A stretch of 64,000 bases of DNA from Triplophysa rosa (taxonomy: Eukaryota > Chordata > Actinopteri > Cypriniformes > Nemacheilidae). The translations under genes were made by a program, and so were the position numbers. Under the pieces are notes generated by a model. The model saw only the letters and a program-made list of their open reading frames with translations, made no database searches and had not been told where the DNA came from. Of this stretch, positions 39,807 through 55,188 are shown one piece after another. Location: NCBI RefSeq assembly GCF_024868665.1, contig NC_079892.1, positions 3,633,607-3,697,606 on the forward strand. Direction: 5' to 3'. The first letter of the stretch is position 1; each line of letters starts with the position of its first letter.

Positions 39807-40945
39807 ACCCATGGCAGTGACCAACGGACTCCTCTACAAGCCGCCGGGACATGTGTGCGCTGTACAGATGTGTGTTTTTAATTTGGCTTTGATAGTGAAT
39901 GTGTTTGCATTTGGTTTACCGTGCAGAGAGTCGAAAGCAAAACAGTTTACAAAGGTAAAAAGTGACTAACGTAAAGTCGTATTTAACTCCACAGATAATG
40001 GCACATTTATAGAGCTGCTTTTATAAACAAAGTGAAACTGCATGAAACGTGCGTGCGTGTGTGTGTGTTGTGGGTTTTCTGGCGGTGTGTTTTGTTTGGC
40101 TTGTCATTTTACTGGACTCGTGAATACTAGCAGGAAACCACTGATTCGACATTAGCTGTATCATGATTGGTGATTCAAGTAACTAGATTATTCTCTTTCT
40201 GGAGAAATACAGTATCCATCACATATTGCGTAGTGTGTGTTATGGGTTCAAATAGAGACTCTCAAGAATCACTGTAAGGTTGTGTGTCTGTGGCAAAAAC
40301 TGGCATTAGGTCAATGAATGAATGAGTATAAGATGTGTGCGTGCGTGTGCGAGAGAGAGAGTTGGAGATACAGAGAGGCAAAAACTACGTTCATCAGTCA
40401 TTTCACTCAGATACATTTTTCCCCCATCCTGAAATAATATACAGAAAGGATTAAGATTACAGATTGGATTATAATATTTTTCTACCAGAGCACTGTAAAG
40501 TTTACCAAAGACTAAACTAAACCACGCAGAACAAGATATTTTTACATTTTACGACATGGTAAAAGAGAATATATTACTAATCTCCCTTATAAAGAAAGTG
40601 TCCTTATGCAACTTGTTAAAGAGGGTTTGTTCTTTAAGGTGCTTTGAGCGATTTTCTCTCCTTGAGGAATAAATAGCACAATGAATGAACATATACCTTC
40701 AGCCTGATAGATATCACTGGAATAGGTGTTGTGTGAAATCGCACCGGTCTCTTTGACAGCCCTAGACTCTGTAATGTTGTCGACAAGAAGACTTTTCAGC
40801 GTTGTCTTGTCTCTCTTTAAGACATTATTATGTCTGGAGGGCAGGATTTGGTGGCTAGAAGAACGTGAAATGACCCCAAAGCAGATCTTTTATTGAAGTT
40901 AAGCGTTTATTGTCATAAACTGAGACCCTAACGCTAACTGAACTA

Positions 40946-41195
40946 CACTCTTAAAAATAAAGGTGCTTAAAAGGTTCTTCACAGCGATGCCATAGAAGAA
41001 CTATTTTTGGTTCCACAAAGAACCATTCCGTCAAAGTTTCTTCAAAGAACCATCTCTTTCTTACTTTTTTATAATCGGAAGAACCTTTTTTCGCCACAAA
41101 CAACTTTTGTAAAACAGAAAGGTTCTTCAGATGTTAAAGGTTCTTCGTGGAACCAAAAGGTATTTCTATGGCATCGAAGAACCTTTTGAAGCAAC
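40946..41195. mobile_element. AAGGTTCTTC palindromic MITE in the peak1 3' UTR
   Basis: Starts CACTCTTAAAAATAAAGG and is built of AAGGTTCTTC, CCATAGAAGAAC and GGTTCCAC words. They recur inverted as GTGGAACC, CTATGGCATCGAAGAACC. The right terminus appears truncated. This is a well-known teleost MITE type. Confidence 0.75.
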
Positions 41196-41657
41196 TTCAC
41201 TCAGATTGTGCCTATCTGCAGAAATATCAGGATAAATCTCACCCTAATTTCTGACATTGTGACCTTCAAGGATGGTTTTAACCTTGACCACCATTTGAAT
41301 CCTTACTTGGATTGATGTGCAATTTTTAAAGTGTTACCATTGTTGCAGTATTTCAGATGTATTTAATGCACTTGATGTTCTCAGCATGCCGTTTATCTTT
41401 CGTCTTTCTTTTTCTGTTCGGCACATAGGGGGAGTGCGATCTCAGAGATCAGACCCGCGGCGAGGTGTTGTGTTTGAGGATTTTTGAAGGTGTGTGAAAC
41501 GTTAGCCTGAATCGAGGACGACACATTCTAGAGTCATTTTGTCCTTGTTGTATATTGTCATAATTGACATAGTTATGTGTTTGAGGACTGCAGCAGTATT
41601 CAGAGTCAAGTTTGTTTCAGCATGTAGACAGATCCCCTTCTCATTCACACACAAAGG

Positions 41658-42230
41658 CTGCATCTCAATTTGCATACTTCTATGTCTAAAAGTATATACT
41701 TTTTTATATTTGTGGCTCTCAACCTTTGTCCCCTACTGTCCACAATATTTAAAGGCTCCCCACATCAATAAAATTGAGGATGATGATGAAAGAAATATCT
41801 TCATTTTGACTTGTTTTAGCCTATTTGAATGCTTCTTGTCTTATTTTAATTAAGACAGGTTGAGAAGCTGCTTTCTATGCATGTTCTTGATTCAAAAGTG
41901 CATACTCTTTAGAGTATGTAGTATGTCATAATACCACGCACTTGTTTGTCACATACTTTGTGTTGCTATTAAGTCTAAGCATCAAAATGTGTTACTGTAT
42001 AACATTGATTCAGTTCGTTGACACTTTCTCCCTTTCAGTGACCCAAGGTGTTGTGGGTAATATTTGCCCAAAAAGTATGCATGGATCTGTAATTCAGAAA
42101 TTCGTGAAAAGCGTATACCATCTAGGCCCTTTTGGCATACTTGTTTTAATAATATCCGTTTTTGGGGTGCACTAAATCACATATACTTTAATTTATAGTA
42201 TGCATAGTTTGAGGATGTACTCAATGTTCC
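41658..42230. repeat. Decayed repeat with GCATACT/AGTATGCAT ends
   Basis: Starts GGCTGCATCTCAATTTGC and ends AGTATGCATAGTTTGAGG. Several AGTATGTAGTATGT words lie inside. It resembles a dispersed fish DNA element, but the ends are approximate. Confidence 0.4.
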
Positions 42231-43601
42231 CCGTTTCATTTCATGTTATTTACGAATTCAGATCAAAATGACAATCTGCATATTTGCAGGAGTGTACGGA
42301 TTTATAGGAAGACATTGGATTGGAGTCTCTGTCGGTTATCAAGGGCGGGACCATTGGATTACTCCCAATGACACACCTTCCATTTCCAAAGCAGCCGTTA
42401 TACTTCCATAAGTAGAGAGAGGCAGGAATATTGTGTGTGTGATGTGCTGAATGTTTGAGTCTGAGAGCAATATGTTGAATTATATTTGTATATAATAATT
42501 TGAGTGTACTTTATTAAAAGCTTAGTTCTTCACAGCATTACAGGCACGATTTTGTCACAGAAAGAGTTTTAACTTTGGATGAAAGCATCAGCAGATGTCT
42601 GTAACAAGGAGAAAGCTTGTGTGCGTGTGCGATTGTTCACCCATGATCATTTTATCAGATTTTATTCATGTATTTACTGTTATTTACAAATGTTTATTGC
42701 CAGTGTTGATTTGACAGAACTGCTTTTTACATGCATATCTTATGGTATTTAGCTCTCCGTTACTGAGTTAACTGCTCATAATAAAACTATGAATATGTTT
42801 TTAAACTGTGTGTCTGCGTGATTTTGAAAAGTGTGTGGAAAAAGTAAATCTATTTTGTCTAAGAAAATGTTTCTGTGTTAGTTTACAAACTGTCGGTGAG
42901 GTTTTTCAAATAGTTAATATCACTACAAGTTTTCCACTTTTTTTGGTGAGAACATTTTTATAAAATTCCATAAAATATGTTCACAAACATGTATTTCTGA
43001 TCAATAGAAAGAATCAAAAACTGATTTGCCCGAAAGGAAAAAAAATATTGCTCAAAGGTTGCTCTTTCATAGCTCAGGAGATTTGACAGAGTTCTCAATT
43101 GTGTTTCATTTAAGTATCAACTTAGTCTCCGATGTTTCTTCCATAACTGAAGGATAATATAATGACATGTTCCAGGTTTAAACAGGATATCTTTTCTCTT
43201 GATCTTTCATTTTTTCTATCTTTAGCACCCTGTGGAAAAAAGTGAGAAATGGAAACTAATAATGCTGGTGTATGTGTGTGTTTGTGTCTGCAAAAGATAT
43301 GAAAGGATTATCGTGTGAGTCAGTGAATAAGCCAGTTATAGTGTGTGTGCGTAAGTCTGTGTTGATGCACTCGGGAACATTATGCTTCTGGTATTATGTA
43401 CACGTGAAGATTATACTCTACGGACGAGGAACAGCAGACATACACACAGATTTATATCAACACGCTGCAGGTGAGTATCTTTCTGTTCTGAAACCAAAAT
43501 GATCTACAGAGATACTTTCTTAGAATTACAAAGTTAATTTTGAATATTGAAGGTAGATGGTTGACTACCTTTGCTAAACTGTGTATGTGTGTTTCAGAAG
43601 A

Positions 43602-45916
<2,315 letters not shown>

Positions 45917-46082
45917 GATGACACTTGAGGATCATCAGCCGCAATGAACCATCACCTTCGTGAAAAAATAATACCATCAAATCTGAACTTTATGAATGAA
46001 TGCCTAGCTGAAGACTATGAATAAATACTTCTGTTTCATGAGTGTTTAAATGACTCTTCATCTCTTTGAATCAACCAATAAA

Positions 46083-47090
46083 TATACAATAGATATAGTC
46101 TCTGTATCATTTTAATTATTACAAAAAATCTGTATTCTCATCGCTACGAATGAATAAATGAATCATTAAAGGGTTAGGTAACACAGCAAAGAAAAATATG
46201 TTAAGATTGACTCAATTCTGTGGAACAACAGGTTTTAAAGAATAATGGCAATGCTTGCATAAAAAAAACTCAATGTATACCATGATGTCTGTTTGAATAC
46301 TCGATTCTGATTGGCTGGAGGGTGTGCATTAAAACCCTTTAACGCACGGCTAGCTGTGGATTATCCTTTATATGTTTCACAGATTAAAGAAAATTGAGTG
46401 TGTTTGAACATGGCTTTTTATCTTTACAGATGCATAATGATTTTTAGTGCTATGAAGTAAATATATCCTCATGAGCATGAATGCATCTTAAATAAGAAAA
46501 TGCTTTATTTGATCACTTTTGTTTATTGTTGATTAACTGTAGATCAGACTCAGTTATGATGGTGATTAATCAGCTAGGTGTTGATCTATTGATCAGACTT
46601 AAACATGACTGTATTAACCGTATTTCCAATCATCACTTAAAACTGATGTGTGGAAAAAATTTCCATAAAATATATGTGAAAGGATTCATCATACAAGAAA
46701 ACATTTAGTGTTATTACCAACAACACAAAGTGTTCAAACCATTATCAACCAGCTGCTTACCAATAAAACCAGTGCAAAATTACATTTTGTAAAGTGCTTT
46801 CTAGAATTCGTTTTTTCCTTCATATCACCACTATACCATCCAGAAAAACCCACCAATACAACTCCCATTAGAACCATCAAAGCAGTTTCGTCAAATGTAA
46901 AGAAGAGCTTTTGCTTTGTCAACGTACAGAAAAAATTAGTTGGATATTTTTATATAAAAATGATTTCATCTAATATATAACGTATTCTTGATTTATTTGT
47001 ATTCAAACGAATTATTTAAAATATGAATAGATTAAGTTTCGGTGACGAAGCTTGTGAAACTGGCCGCTGATCGGCTCTCAATGCGTCAAA
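46083..47090. other. Intergenic, ubap1l to prc1
   Basis: About 1 kb of AT-rich sequence. Small open frames such as 46708-46980 lack recognisable features. No RNA gene or clear repeat is seen before the prc1 promoter motifs begin. Confidence 0.5.
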
Positions 47091-47099
47091 TCAGCTGGT

Positions 47100-47364
47100 T
47101 TAAATCGTCAGCCAATCAGATAGCTAGAACAGTTCCTATAGCTGATGTCAGCCTATCAGCGGGTTTACCGCTGTTGCTTAGCTTGTTCTGAGCCAATCAG
47201 GAATCAGAGGCGTTTCCGTGCGGCGTTTGAATTTTTAGTCAGTAGTTTCTAGCCCAGCGTCTGATTATCGTGGAATAAAGCGAAGAATAAACTTTATGAA
47301 ATTATAATAACATTCAGCGGAGGTTGAAATCTCAGTGATCTGAGATCTGCGGCGACAGAACAAA
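47100..47364 (+). promoter_or_regulatory. prc1 promoter: two CCAAT boxes and a CHR-like element
   Basis: Immediately upstream of the prc1 start codon are CCAAT at 47112-47116, CCAAT at 47193-47197, a related GCCTATCAGC at about 47151, and the CHR consensus TTTGAA at 47226-47231. NF-Y (CCAAT) plus CHR (DREAM/MuvB) is the usual arrangement of late cell-cycle gene promoters, including mammalian PRC1. No clear CDE (GGCGG) lies at the usual spacing from the CHR. There is no obvious TATA box. Function is inferred. Confidence 0.6.
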
Positions 47365-50300
47365 ATGAGGAAGAGGTAAGCGAGAGTTTGAATGAGTGTG
47401 TATGTATAAAGTTACTGATGCATGAAAACACAAATGGTTGTGTGTAGGTTCGGTCGTTTCAGTGCGAAACGACTTTAATTTGGATTTAACCAGAGAATAA
47501 ATAATCGAGGTTTTCATTATTTTGTTTGTTATCAGTGTTGTTTCATTGATTATTTTGAATATGTCGTCTGGATATGGCATTTGCATTTGAGATATAAAGC
47601 TGCTGTTGATTTAACGTTACAGAGATGGTTTATTTTGTTAATAAAAGTAACAATGTTGTTGTATAATATATAATTACTGTTAGTAATACAGATCAGACGA
47701 GAATCAGAGATAACCTTACGGCTGCATGATCAATAAAGCAACGTACCATCACGATGTGCTTTAAAATTCTTGAATTACGTACAGTCAATTTAAACTATAT
47801 TACAATATTTAACTGAAGATACATATGAAAATTAAATAAACCGTATAAGTTACATGTTTCGCATTCTTTCTGATACCGTTTTCCACACGTCATACCACGC
47901 GCGTGCATGTGTGCGCACAGGCACTAACATTCACGTGCCATTCATACTAATATCCTCATCGACCTAGAAGATACGTGATTTCGAAGTATTAAAATCATTT
48001 GATTTTTTAGTTCAAGTTTCATGCTTTCATAAAGGTTTTTCTTTCAATGTAATAATCTACACAAGCCTATATAGAAAATTATAACCCAATATAAAATCAG
48101 TTGACGTCTATGAAATGCCTCACTAATTTAATAAAAACATGTGTGATGCAGTGAGATCCACGCTGCAGAGTCTGTATCATGTCTCAACAAGGCTCTCTGC
48201 GAGCTGAAGGACATCTGGGAGGAGATCGGGATCCCAGAAGACCAGAGATTCCAGCGCACGGATGCCGTTCACATGCACATCAAGGTGGGTATAAGTCACT
48301 TAAGTTTCTCTATGACTGTGGACTCGAGAATGGAGTTACGAACGTCACATCTTTATCACAGAACCTTCTGGCCATGATGATCACAGAGGAGGAGGGCCTA
48401 AAGAAACGCTTGTTGGTCAGTATCGAAGCGTGCAGGGCAGAGATGATCACTCTGTGTGATGAACTCCAGCTGCCTGTATGTCAGGTAAGTAAATGCGATC
48501 CGTCTTTTGAGTAAAAGCATGAAGTCTGGTCCACATTGTTTGAATTCTTGTATTCGGGTTGGCCTTCGGGACCAAAAGAACCAGTTGGAGGAGTTAGTAT
48601 TTGTTAAAGCAAGTGTGTGTGTTTGGTAGGCGGAAGATGGCCTCACCATGCTGCAGCTGGAGAAACATCTGCGCACACAGGTGAAGGCCATGCTGAAGGA
48701 GAAGAGCGTGCGTCAGAGCGAGCTCAAGAATCTCATTCAAGTAGACCAGGATCTGTGCGATATGCTGTGCGAAGATCTTTTCCCCATCCACCCCGAACGG
48801 ATTCCTTCACACCAGCAGCTGGAGAACTACAGGCGGCACATCGCCACGCGTAGCCTGGAGAAGGTACGAAGCACCAACATCTTAAAAATAAGGTCTTGGA
48901 AGTGTGTCCGTGTCGCAAAGTTTAGTCTTTACGGTCATGCGTGTTTACAGGAGCAACGTCACACTGAGTTTGTGGAGATGAGGCGTCAGATCACAGCGTT
49001 GATGGAGGATCTGGAACAGCCTCCAGATAGCACCTTTGAGAAGGATGCTGTGTGTGATGATGAAGAAGCTTTCTGTCTCTCTGTAGAAAACATCAACTCT
49101 CTCAAAGTGCTGCTGCATCAGGTACACACCCATTGTTGGCCAACAACCGTGTCGTCCTCAAGCGGGCGTCTTTGAGCCTTTAAAAAGGATCCGTTGAGCT
49201 GTTGTCAGGTTTGCTGATGTTTGGTTTTGGATCGTGAGTTAAACCTGCGTGTGCTTTATTTCAGCTGGAGACTCGTAAAGCAGAGACGGACGCGCTGTGC
49301 GTGTCCATCCGTGGTCGTATTGAGGAGTTGTGGGGGATGTTGGAGATCCCTGATGAACAGAGAGAGAGTCTCATTCACCAAACACACACCAGCACAAAGA
49401 GCAGTCTGAATACAGTGAGTGTACGCAAACACACACACGACACCCGTCACGAATGTAGGTCATGCTGTTCATTTGAAATTCTTTGGTGTAACCGTGCCTG
49501 TTTCTCTTTCTTCACAGCTGCAGGCAGAGCTTCAGCGTTTGGAGGACCTGAAAAAGAAAAACATTGAGCGTGTTATTCGCACGATCAGATCAGAGATCGT
49601 AAAGTTTTGGGAGAAATGTTACTACAGCCCGGAGCAGAGACAAGCCTTTACTTCCTACTATAGTGGTAGGCTAAGGGCTAGATTCTTGATTTTATTAGAG
49701 CTTTTACATACTTTTAAAATCATTTCACAACTACTGTAGTCATAAAATCTACTGTCATTTCAACAATGGATCCTTTACACATTTGACCACTAAATAAAGC
49801 CATCGATTTACTTAAAAGGCTTTAGGTGGGAAAGCAATTATTCTTACAATTTGTAAAATATAACTTGATTTCACATGATAGATCTACTGTACATTGCCTT
49901 TTCTAGCACAAGGGCTTGTGGGTAATTTTTTGCTAAAGAGTAAAAAAAGATGCTCTCGCTCTTCAAAATGGCGTACTTTCAATTTGGATTTTGGCAAAGT
50001 CTTTCAAATGTATGCTGGTTGACACTTGTTTGTTCTGTGCTTTTAGGTGATATGGATGAGGATTTGTTGCGTGATCATGAGCATGAACTGGAGCATCTGA
50101 AACTGGATTATAATGAACACGGGGAGTTATATGATGCCGTTTCCACCTGGAGCACCAACTGGACTCTTTATCAAGAACTGGAGGTAAAAAAAAATCGTGT
50201 TACTTAAGGCAAATTTTAGTTTAGTTTATAGCTGTTACAAAACAAAAAGGTGTTTTTAACACTTTCGCTTTTATCACTTTAGCTATTACAATAATATTGT

Positions 50301-52869
50301 GTATTGTATGGTCAAAGGTGCGATCCAATTTTTTGTTAAAAATAAAACAAAAGCTGTAAATCTCTGGTTAATTGACACGACTTCCAAATAAAAGAATAAA
50401 GTAACCTGCAATGTTGCGTTATGAACAGAGATGGCGATAGAGGGCCAAAAGTTACGGTTTGCAGCTCTTTATTTCTATTGTGTACTTTATTTTAAGTTTT
50501 AAATCTTACAGTATACTGTAGCAACCAATTAGCATCCCGGATGAAGAATATTGATTTTACTCTTGTTCTCCAATCAGAAAAAAGCCACAGACCCATCCCG
50601 CTTCAACAACCGTGGTGGAAACCTGCTGAAGGAGGAGAAACAGAGGATGGATCTGCAGAAGAGTCTTCCGAAGGTTTGATCCGAGCGTCACACACACACG
50701 CAAATGTTCCAGTTGACTCGGATAGCTCGTATGCTAATGTTTCTCTGTGTTTTGATCGGTCAGCTGGAGAAGAGTCTGAAAGCTCAGATCGACCAATGGG
50801 AAGGAGTGTACGGTAAGGAGTTCCGCGTGAACGGGCAGCCGTTCCTGCAGTATGTAGAGGATCAATGGAATCAACACCGCATGGAGAAAGAGAGAGAGAA
50901 ACAAGAACGAGTATGATCTTCATTTCTTTATAAAGTTATTTCCGTCAACTTTTTTTGTATTTCGGGAAGCTCTAACTTTGTGTTTTGCACTGTGCAGCAA
51001 ATGAAGAAAGTGAAACAGACGGAGGAAGATCTGCTGTATGGCACGGTTATCAGAACCCCCACTAAGAGAAGACTCGCTGCCACACCGACACCGGGCAAAA
51101 CACGCAAGGTACTTGCATAATGTAGATATTTACGTTTAAAGAACAGTTTGTTGAAATTTGAAGATGGCGTGTGTTTGGAGATTTTGAAAGGTCAACCAGA
51201 AGCCAAAAATCTTAACATGAACATTGAATCACAAGTAGTTATGTGTTCTCCTTCAGCTGATCTCAACGTCTAGCATGTGTAGCTCCACCCCCAACACGAC
51301 GCTCCGTTCCATTTGCTCCTCCCCCTCTTTGAGACCACCCCTTTCCTCCAGCAAGGTGAGTTGAACCTCACGACTATAAATGATGTTATTCTAAAGCGGA
51401 TGATCATTGTAAACCGCTCTTCTGCCTCTAGCTGGGCCTACGGACGCCCGCTCGTGGTCGAACCCCTCGCGGTCTGGAGAGGAATAAGGAGAATATGTCA
51501 CAGCTTAGCGGAGCTTTGCGCACGATGACCGCCAGTCCTAACAGAAACTACTCCATCACATCTGTGGCTTCATCCTATTCTGAGTTTGCGGTACGTTCTT
51601 CATCACCATCATCATCCTAAAAGACCTTCAGTTAACAGTTTAGATACAAGCAGCCGAAAAAAGATGGAATGGGCATTGAATTAGTGTACCTGAAGGTATA
51701 ATTCTGCCTTCTCTTGTAGAATTATTCTGAATCCACTGCCGTGTCCAGGTCTGTATGGCTATTGTTCATTATACAACACACTAACATGTTCCTCTCTGTC
51801 TCTGCTAATCGTACTAATGGCGGAGGGTCTGTTTGTGTGCGAGCATTTGGGCTCCTGGAGTTAAAGGACAGGAAGTTATTGTGCTCTGACAATCTATTTC
51901 CTATCCCTGTATTCCTGTTTGTGCACAAGGGAAAAAAAATAAAAAGACAATTTCACAACTAGCGGCCACATTTGCGACGTCTCGGGGAAGCCCAGTCCTT
52001 TTCAGAAACTAAATGTAGCTCAAATTGCACTTAAAACACTTTCATAGTTGCTTTAGCTGCTGCGCATGTGCGAATGTTCATAGCACTCCGTCTTGTTAAC
52101 ATCTGAAATCTTTTGTTGGTTATAATTTGATAAACGTGGCCTATCTTGGTTGTCCTGGTTTTGTTCACATTAAAGGGGTCATATGGCGCGAATGCGTGTT
52201 TTTCTGTATTATACACGTAAAATTGCAAAAATTTAAGTGTCGGAAAAAAGATGCATTCTATCCATTCTAAGCGAATGCTCACCCAGACCTGCCTGAAACG
52301 CCTTGTGTAGCCACACCCCCACAAATCTACGTCAGTTCGTGGTATGATTTGACTAAGACCGCCCAAATGTGTACGCAAGTAAGGTTGGCGTACCTGTCAG
52401 TACAATTGCTTTGGAACCTGATGTTCAAATATGGTAAGAGGCGTTACATTTCCATCACACGCTTGCAGTATTCGACCAATCACTACGCACTGGTTAACTG
52501 GCCAATCATAGCACACCTCGCTTTTCAGAGCCATGAGCTTTGTCAAAAATCTGCGCGTTTCAGAGAGGCGGGGCAAAGAGGAGATACAAACATGCGCGGT
52601 ATGTGGAAAATACAGCGTTTTTCAACCTAAATCGTGTATACACATTGCATCACATCTAAAACAAACCATAATATTAGTTTTCGCCGTGTCATAGGACCCC
52701 TTTAAGATTTTGAGACATTTTTTGACCTTGTTCAAACTTTTAGGCATAAAGAACCAAAAAGATTGCGACCTCATATCAATTTACATTTGCTTTTTTACAG
52801 CGGGAGCTCTCAGGCGCCTCTAAATCCAAAGTCAAGACTGGATTTTTGAACTCCACCCACACGCACTGA
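47365..52869 (+). CDS. prc1: PRC1 (Ase1/MAP65 family) microtubule cross-linker, 595 aa, 14 coding exons
   Basis: Exons: 47365-47375, 48152-48284, 48362-48484, 48630-48863, 48951-49121, 49265-49414, 49518-49665, 50047-50183, 50578-50673, 50764-50910, 50998-51108, 51257-51355, 51432-51590 and 52801-52869. All junctions are GT-AG and in frame; human PRC1 is 620 aa. The N-terminal half is a dimerising helical rod (SCLNKALCELKDIWEEIGI onward). A spectrin-like microtubule-binding region begins near RTIRSEIVKFWEKCYYSPEQ. The basic C-tail carries proline-directed sites at Thr470 (RTPTKRR) and Thr481 (TPGKTRK), matching the CDK1 sites known in human, plus TP sites at 525 and 531 and a KEN degron at 539-541. 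Family knowledge: it bundles antiparallel microtubules of the spindle midzone with KIF4A, is held off by CDK1 and is degraded through the APC/C. Teleosts can have two prc1 copies, and which one this is cannot be told. A poly(A) signal lies at 53217-53222. Confidence 0.97.
52171..52705. mobile_element. Non-autonomous DNA element in prc1 last intron
   Basis: The left end TTAAAGGGGTCATATGGCGCG is matched by an inverted right end (GCCGTGTCATAGGACCCCTTTAA, read inward as TTAAAGGGGTCCTATGACAC). The 535-bp body has no coding potential. It occupies much of the 51591-52800 intron. Confidence 0.75.
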
Positions 52870-53240
52870 ATACTGGCGGACCGAACCAGTTCTGCTGGTT
52901 TTTAAAAGCTTTTTTGAATTTACTGAATGTAAATCGTCTTGAATTTGTTGCAGAATTGTAAATATTTTAGCTCTGCGTTTTGCCCTTTTCTCTTTAGCTT
53001 TTTCCCTTTATTTAACTCCTACATTTTGATTGAATATTTTGTTTTGCGCTTGTCTGATGATATTACGTAATGCAGTTTTTATAAAAACTCATTTAACACT
53101 GATTTTATGGCTCTCAGCCATTCTCTTTTATACTCTATTCTGTATTTTGTTATTTCACAGCGACACTAACTTCACTCCTGTAGCATCCCTGCTACCTGTC
53201 TGGTTGGCAGCTTGTAAATAAATGTTCGTTTTCATGGGAT
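52870..53240 (+). other. prc1 3' UTR
   Basis: The stop TGA at 52867-52869 is followed by T-rich sequence and a canonical AATAAA at 53217-53222, then a GT-rich downstream stretch beginning around 53240. This is a standard short 3' end. Confidence 0.7.
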
Positions 53241-54840
53241 GTTTTGTGTTTGTTTGTTATTTTCTGGGGGTTTTTATAATCATTATAATAAAGAGTGACA
53301 TTATAATCATTCAAAGGTTATTCATCAAACTACTGTGGTGAATGTAAATCTTGATAGCATTTGTCCAATGAAGGTATAGAAATATAAACCTAGGAATGGT
53401 GAATTAATTCAAATTTACATGCAAACCTAAAGTTTTAATTAATTGTGTTATTTATAATTGCAAGTGACTGAAAAGTACAACGGTTTGGTATTGATGCGAG
53501 TCCTGAAATTGTACTCCTAAATAATGGCAGGATTTAAAGCAATGTAACCCAAAAATGAAACTTCTGTCGTCGTTTATTCTCCATCATGTGGTTTTCTGGA
53601 ACACAAGATATTTTAAGAAATATGTCTCAGTGGTTTTGTTTCTTTGTGTGCTGTGCAGAAAAAAGAAAGTGATACAGGAAATGATGAAAGAATACTAGTT
53701 TCTTTTACTTCTAAGACGAGTATATATTGTTGGACTGAATAAAGCCGCTGTTGGTGTTTTCATTTCTGGCCACTTGAGGGCGTTCGTGAGACAATCAGAT
53801 TAGAAACATTTACGTTTAACTCGTATAAATGTAGTTTTAGTACCCAGTCACGCATACAAGAGGTAACATCATTACATATCAGACAGTTTATGATGCTATT
53901 TTGTTACTATAATACATGTTTTGGTATAGTTGTTACCACATTTGTGATTTCATATGTAAGATTTCGGTTTAATTTTAACCATAAATTATAAATATAAAAC
54001 TACCATCTGATCTATGTTCAAGTTTATTCAAGTACCTCGGCTTGGTAAAAAAAAAACACGATTCCTTCACGATGCGATTTTTTTACAGAATGAATTGAGG
54101 AAAATTTCAAATGAACAACTGCCCTTTTATTATTTCTCTAATGCTGCACAATTCTTTGTCAAATAAAAATATATTTTATGTCAAAGAACAAAACTAAATT
54201 GCAAATCAAATAAAAAATGAATAATACAAAAGTCTCTTATAATATAAACAAACTAAGACTTTGTCTGTGCTTTTCCTAACTTTTACTTTATAAGACATAT
54301 CAGCATATCCACGTTTACCAAGTTTGCAGAGAAACAGCGGCCCCTGCTGTTCAAAACATGTACTGCAATTTTTATAACGTCTCAACCGACTTGAATCGGC
54401 ACATATTATAATCGATTTTCAACCGGCTCACGGTGAATCGTTACATCCCTATACATGAATATTGTAATCATTCAGTTTAATGGTATTCTGGCCATCTGGT
54501 ACCTTTACTGTCCATCCTGCTGAAAAACATCACAGAGATTCTAATTGATTTTAATGGAAATTGTATTAGTTTTGATGAAAGCTATAATGGATTGTAATGT
54601 GTTAGGTTCTGTTGGTGTTTTATCTGGCGGATTGAAACTGATAGAACACCATTAGGCCTAAATTAATGCTAAACAGCCGATTGTTCATATTGGAATTTGT
54701 CTGTTGTCTATTTCTTCCGGCAGAGATATATTACTGTTTTATCGTTTTATGTCAAATTATCCATAAATTCCGTTTTATGTTGTTTTTAAGTTGTTATTAT
54801 TAAAAACGGCACTTTTTGTCTCGAAGTAAATAAATATAAA
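53241..54840. other. Intergenic, prc1 to syt12
   Basis: AT-rich sequence with no supportable gene. A partial copy of a common fish MITE lies at about 53545-53695. Nothing else is recognised. Confidence 0.5.
53545..53695. mobile_element. Partial palindromic MITE
   Basis: Contains ACCCAAAAATGAAAC, TTTATTCTCCATCATG, GAACACAAGATATTTTAAG and then GCAGAAAAAAGAAAGTGATACAGG, the same family as 34647-34992. It has lost most of both termini. Confidence 0.6.
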
Positions 54841-55188
54841 TACGTCTTTTGGCAACGCGTTTGACTTTACGTGCGGCGCCGCACAATTAGATTTAATTGA
54901 AGATTAGTCTGCGCGCGCCCTCGCGTGTTTGCGTGCGCGCGTGTGTGTTGTTGGTGCTGAAGTTGCATTGCAGGGGTGGGACTCCTGCATTCACATTTTC
55001 TTCATCATGCGCAGCGGAAAACACACACACTTCAGATCTAAAAACACATATCTGATCTGACCCGAGCACACACGCGCATCTATCAGATCTAATCGGATCG
55101 TGCACACGCATCTGATGCTTTAGTGCATGATAATTGATGGATGAAAGTGTGCATGAGCACGAGAGGGAGAAACAGAGACTCCTAAAGG
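54841..55188 (+). promoter_or_regulatory. Putative syt12 CpG promoter and first noncoding exon
   Basis: A CpG-rich island includes a 14-bp perfect palindrome GTGCGGCGCCGCAC (54871-54884) and a sequence matching one RE1/REST half-site, GGTGCTGAA (54953-54961). It ends in a good donor, CTAAAG followed by GTAAGC (exon end 55188). An ATG at 55137 opens a short frame that runs across the junction out of frame with syt12, so it would be an upstream ORF. The link to syt12 is inferred from strand, order and the 5' UTR acceptor at 59395. Confidence 0.45.

Larger units (their letters stand above)
39807..42790 (+). other. peak1 3' UTR with alternative poly(A) signals
   Basis: Downstream of the peak1 stop lie AATAAA at 40668-40673 and a second at 42780-42785. 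The second is followed by a GT-rich stretch typical of a downstream element. Mammalian PEAK1 has a long 3' UTR, so the distal site is plausible. The interval includes two repeats (40946-41195 and 41658-42230). The true end is not determinable from sequence alone. Confidence 0.45.

Noticed and set aside
47220..47231. A CDE element paired with the prc1 CHR
   Set aside because: The bases at the expected 4-base spacing upstream of TTTGAA do not match GGCGG.
55137..55188. An alternative syt12 N-terminus from the ATG at 55137
   Set aside because: Splicing to the exon at 59396 puts this frame out of phase with the syt12 start at 59404, so it would be only an upstream ORF.
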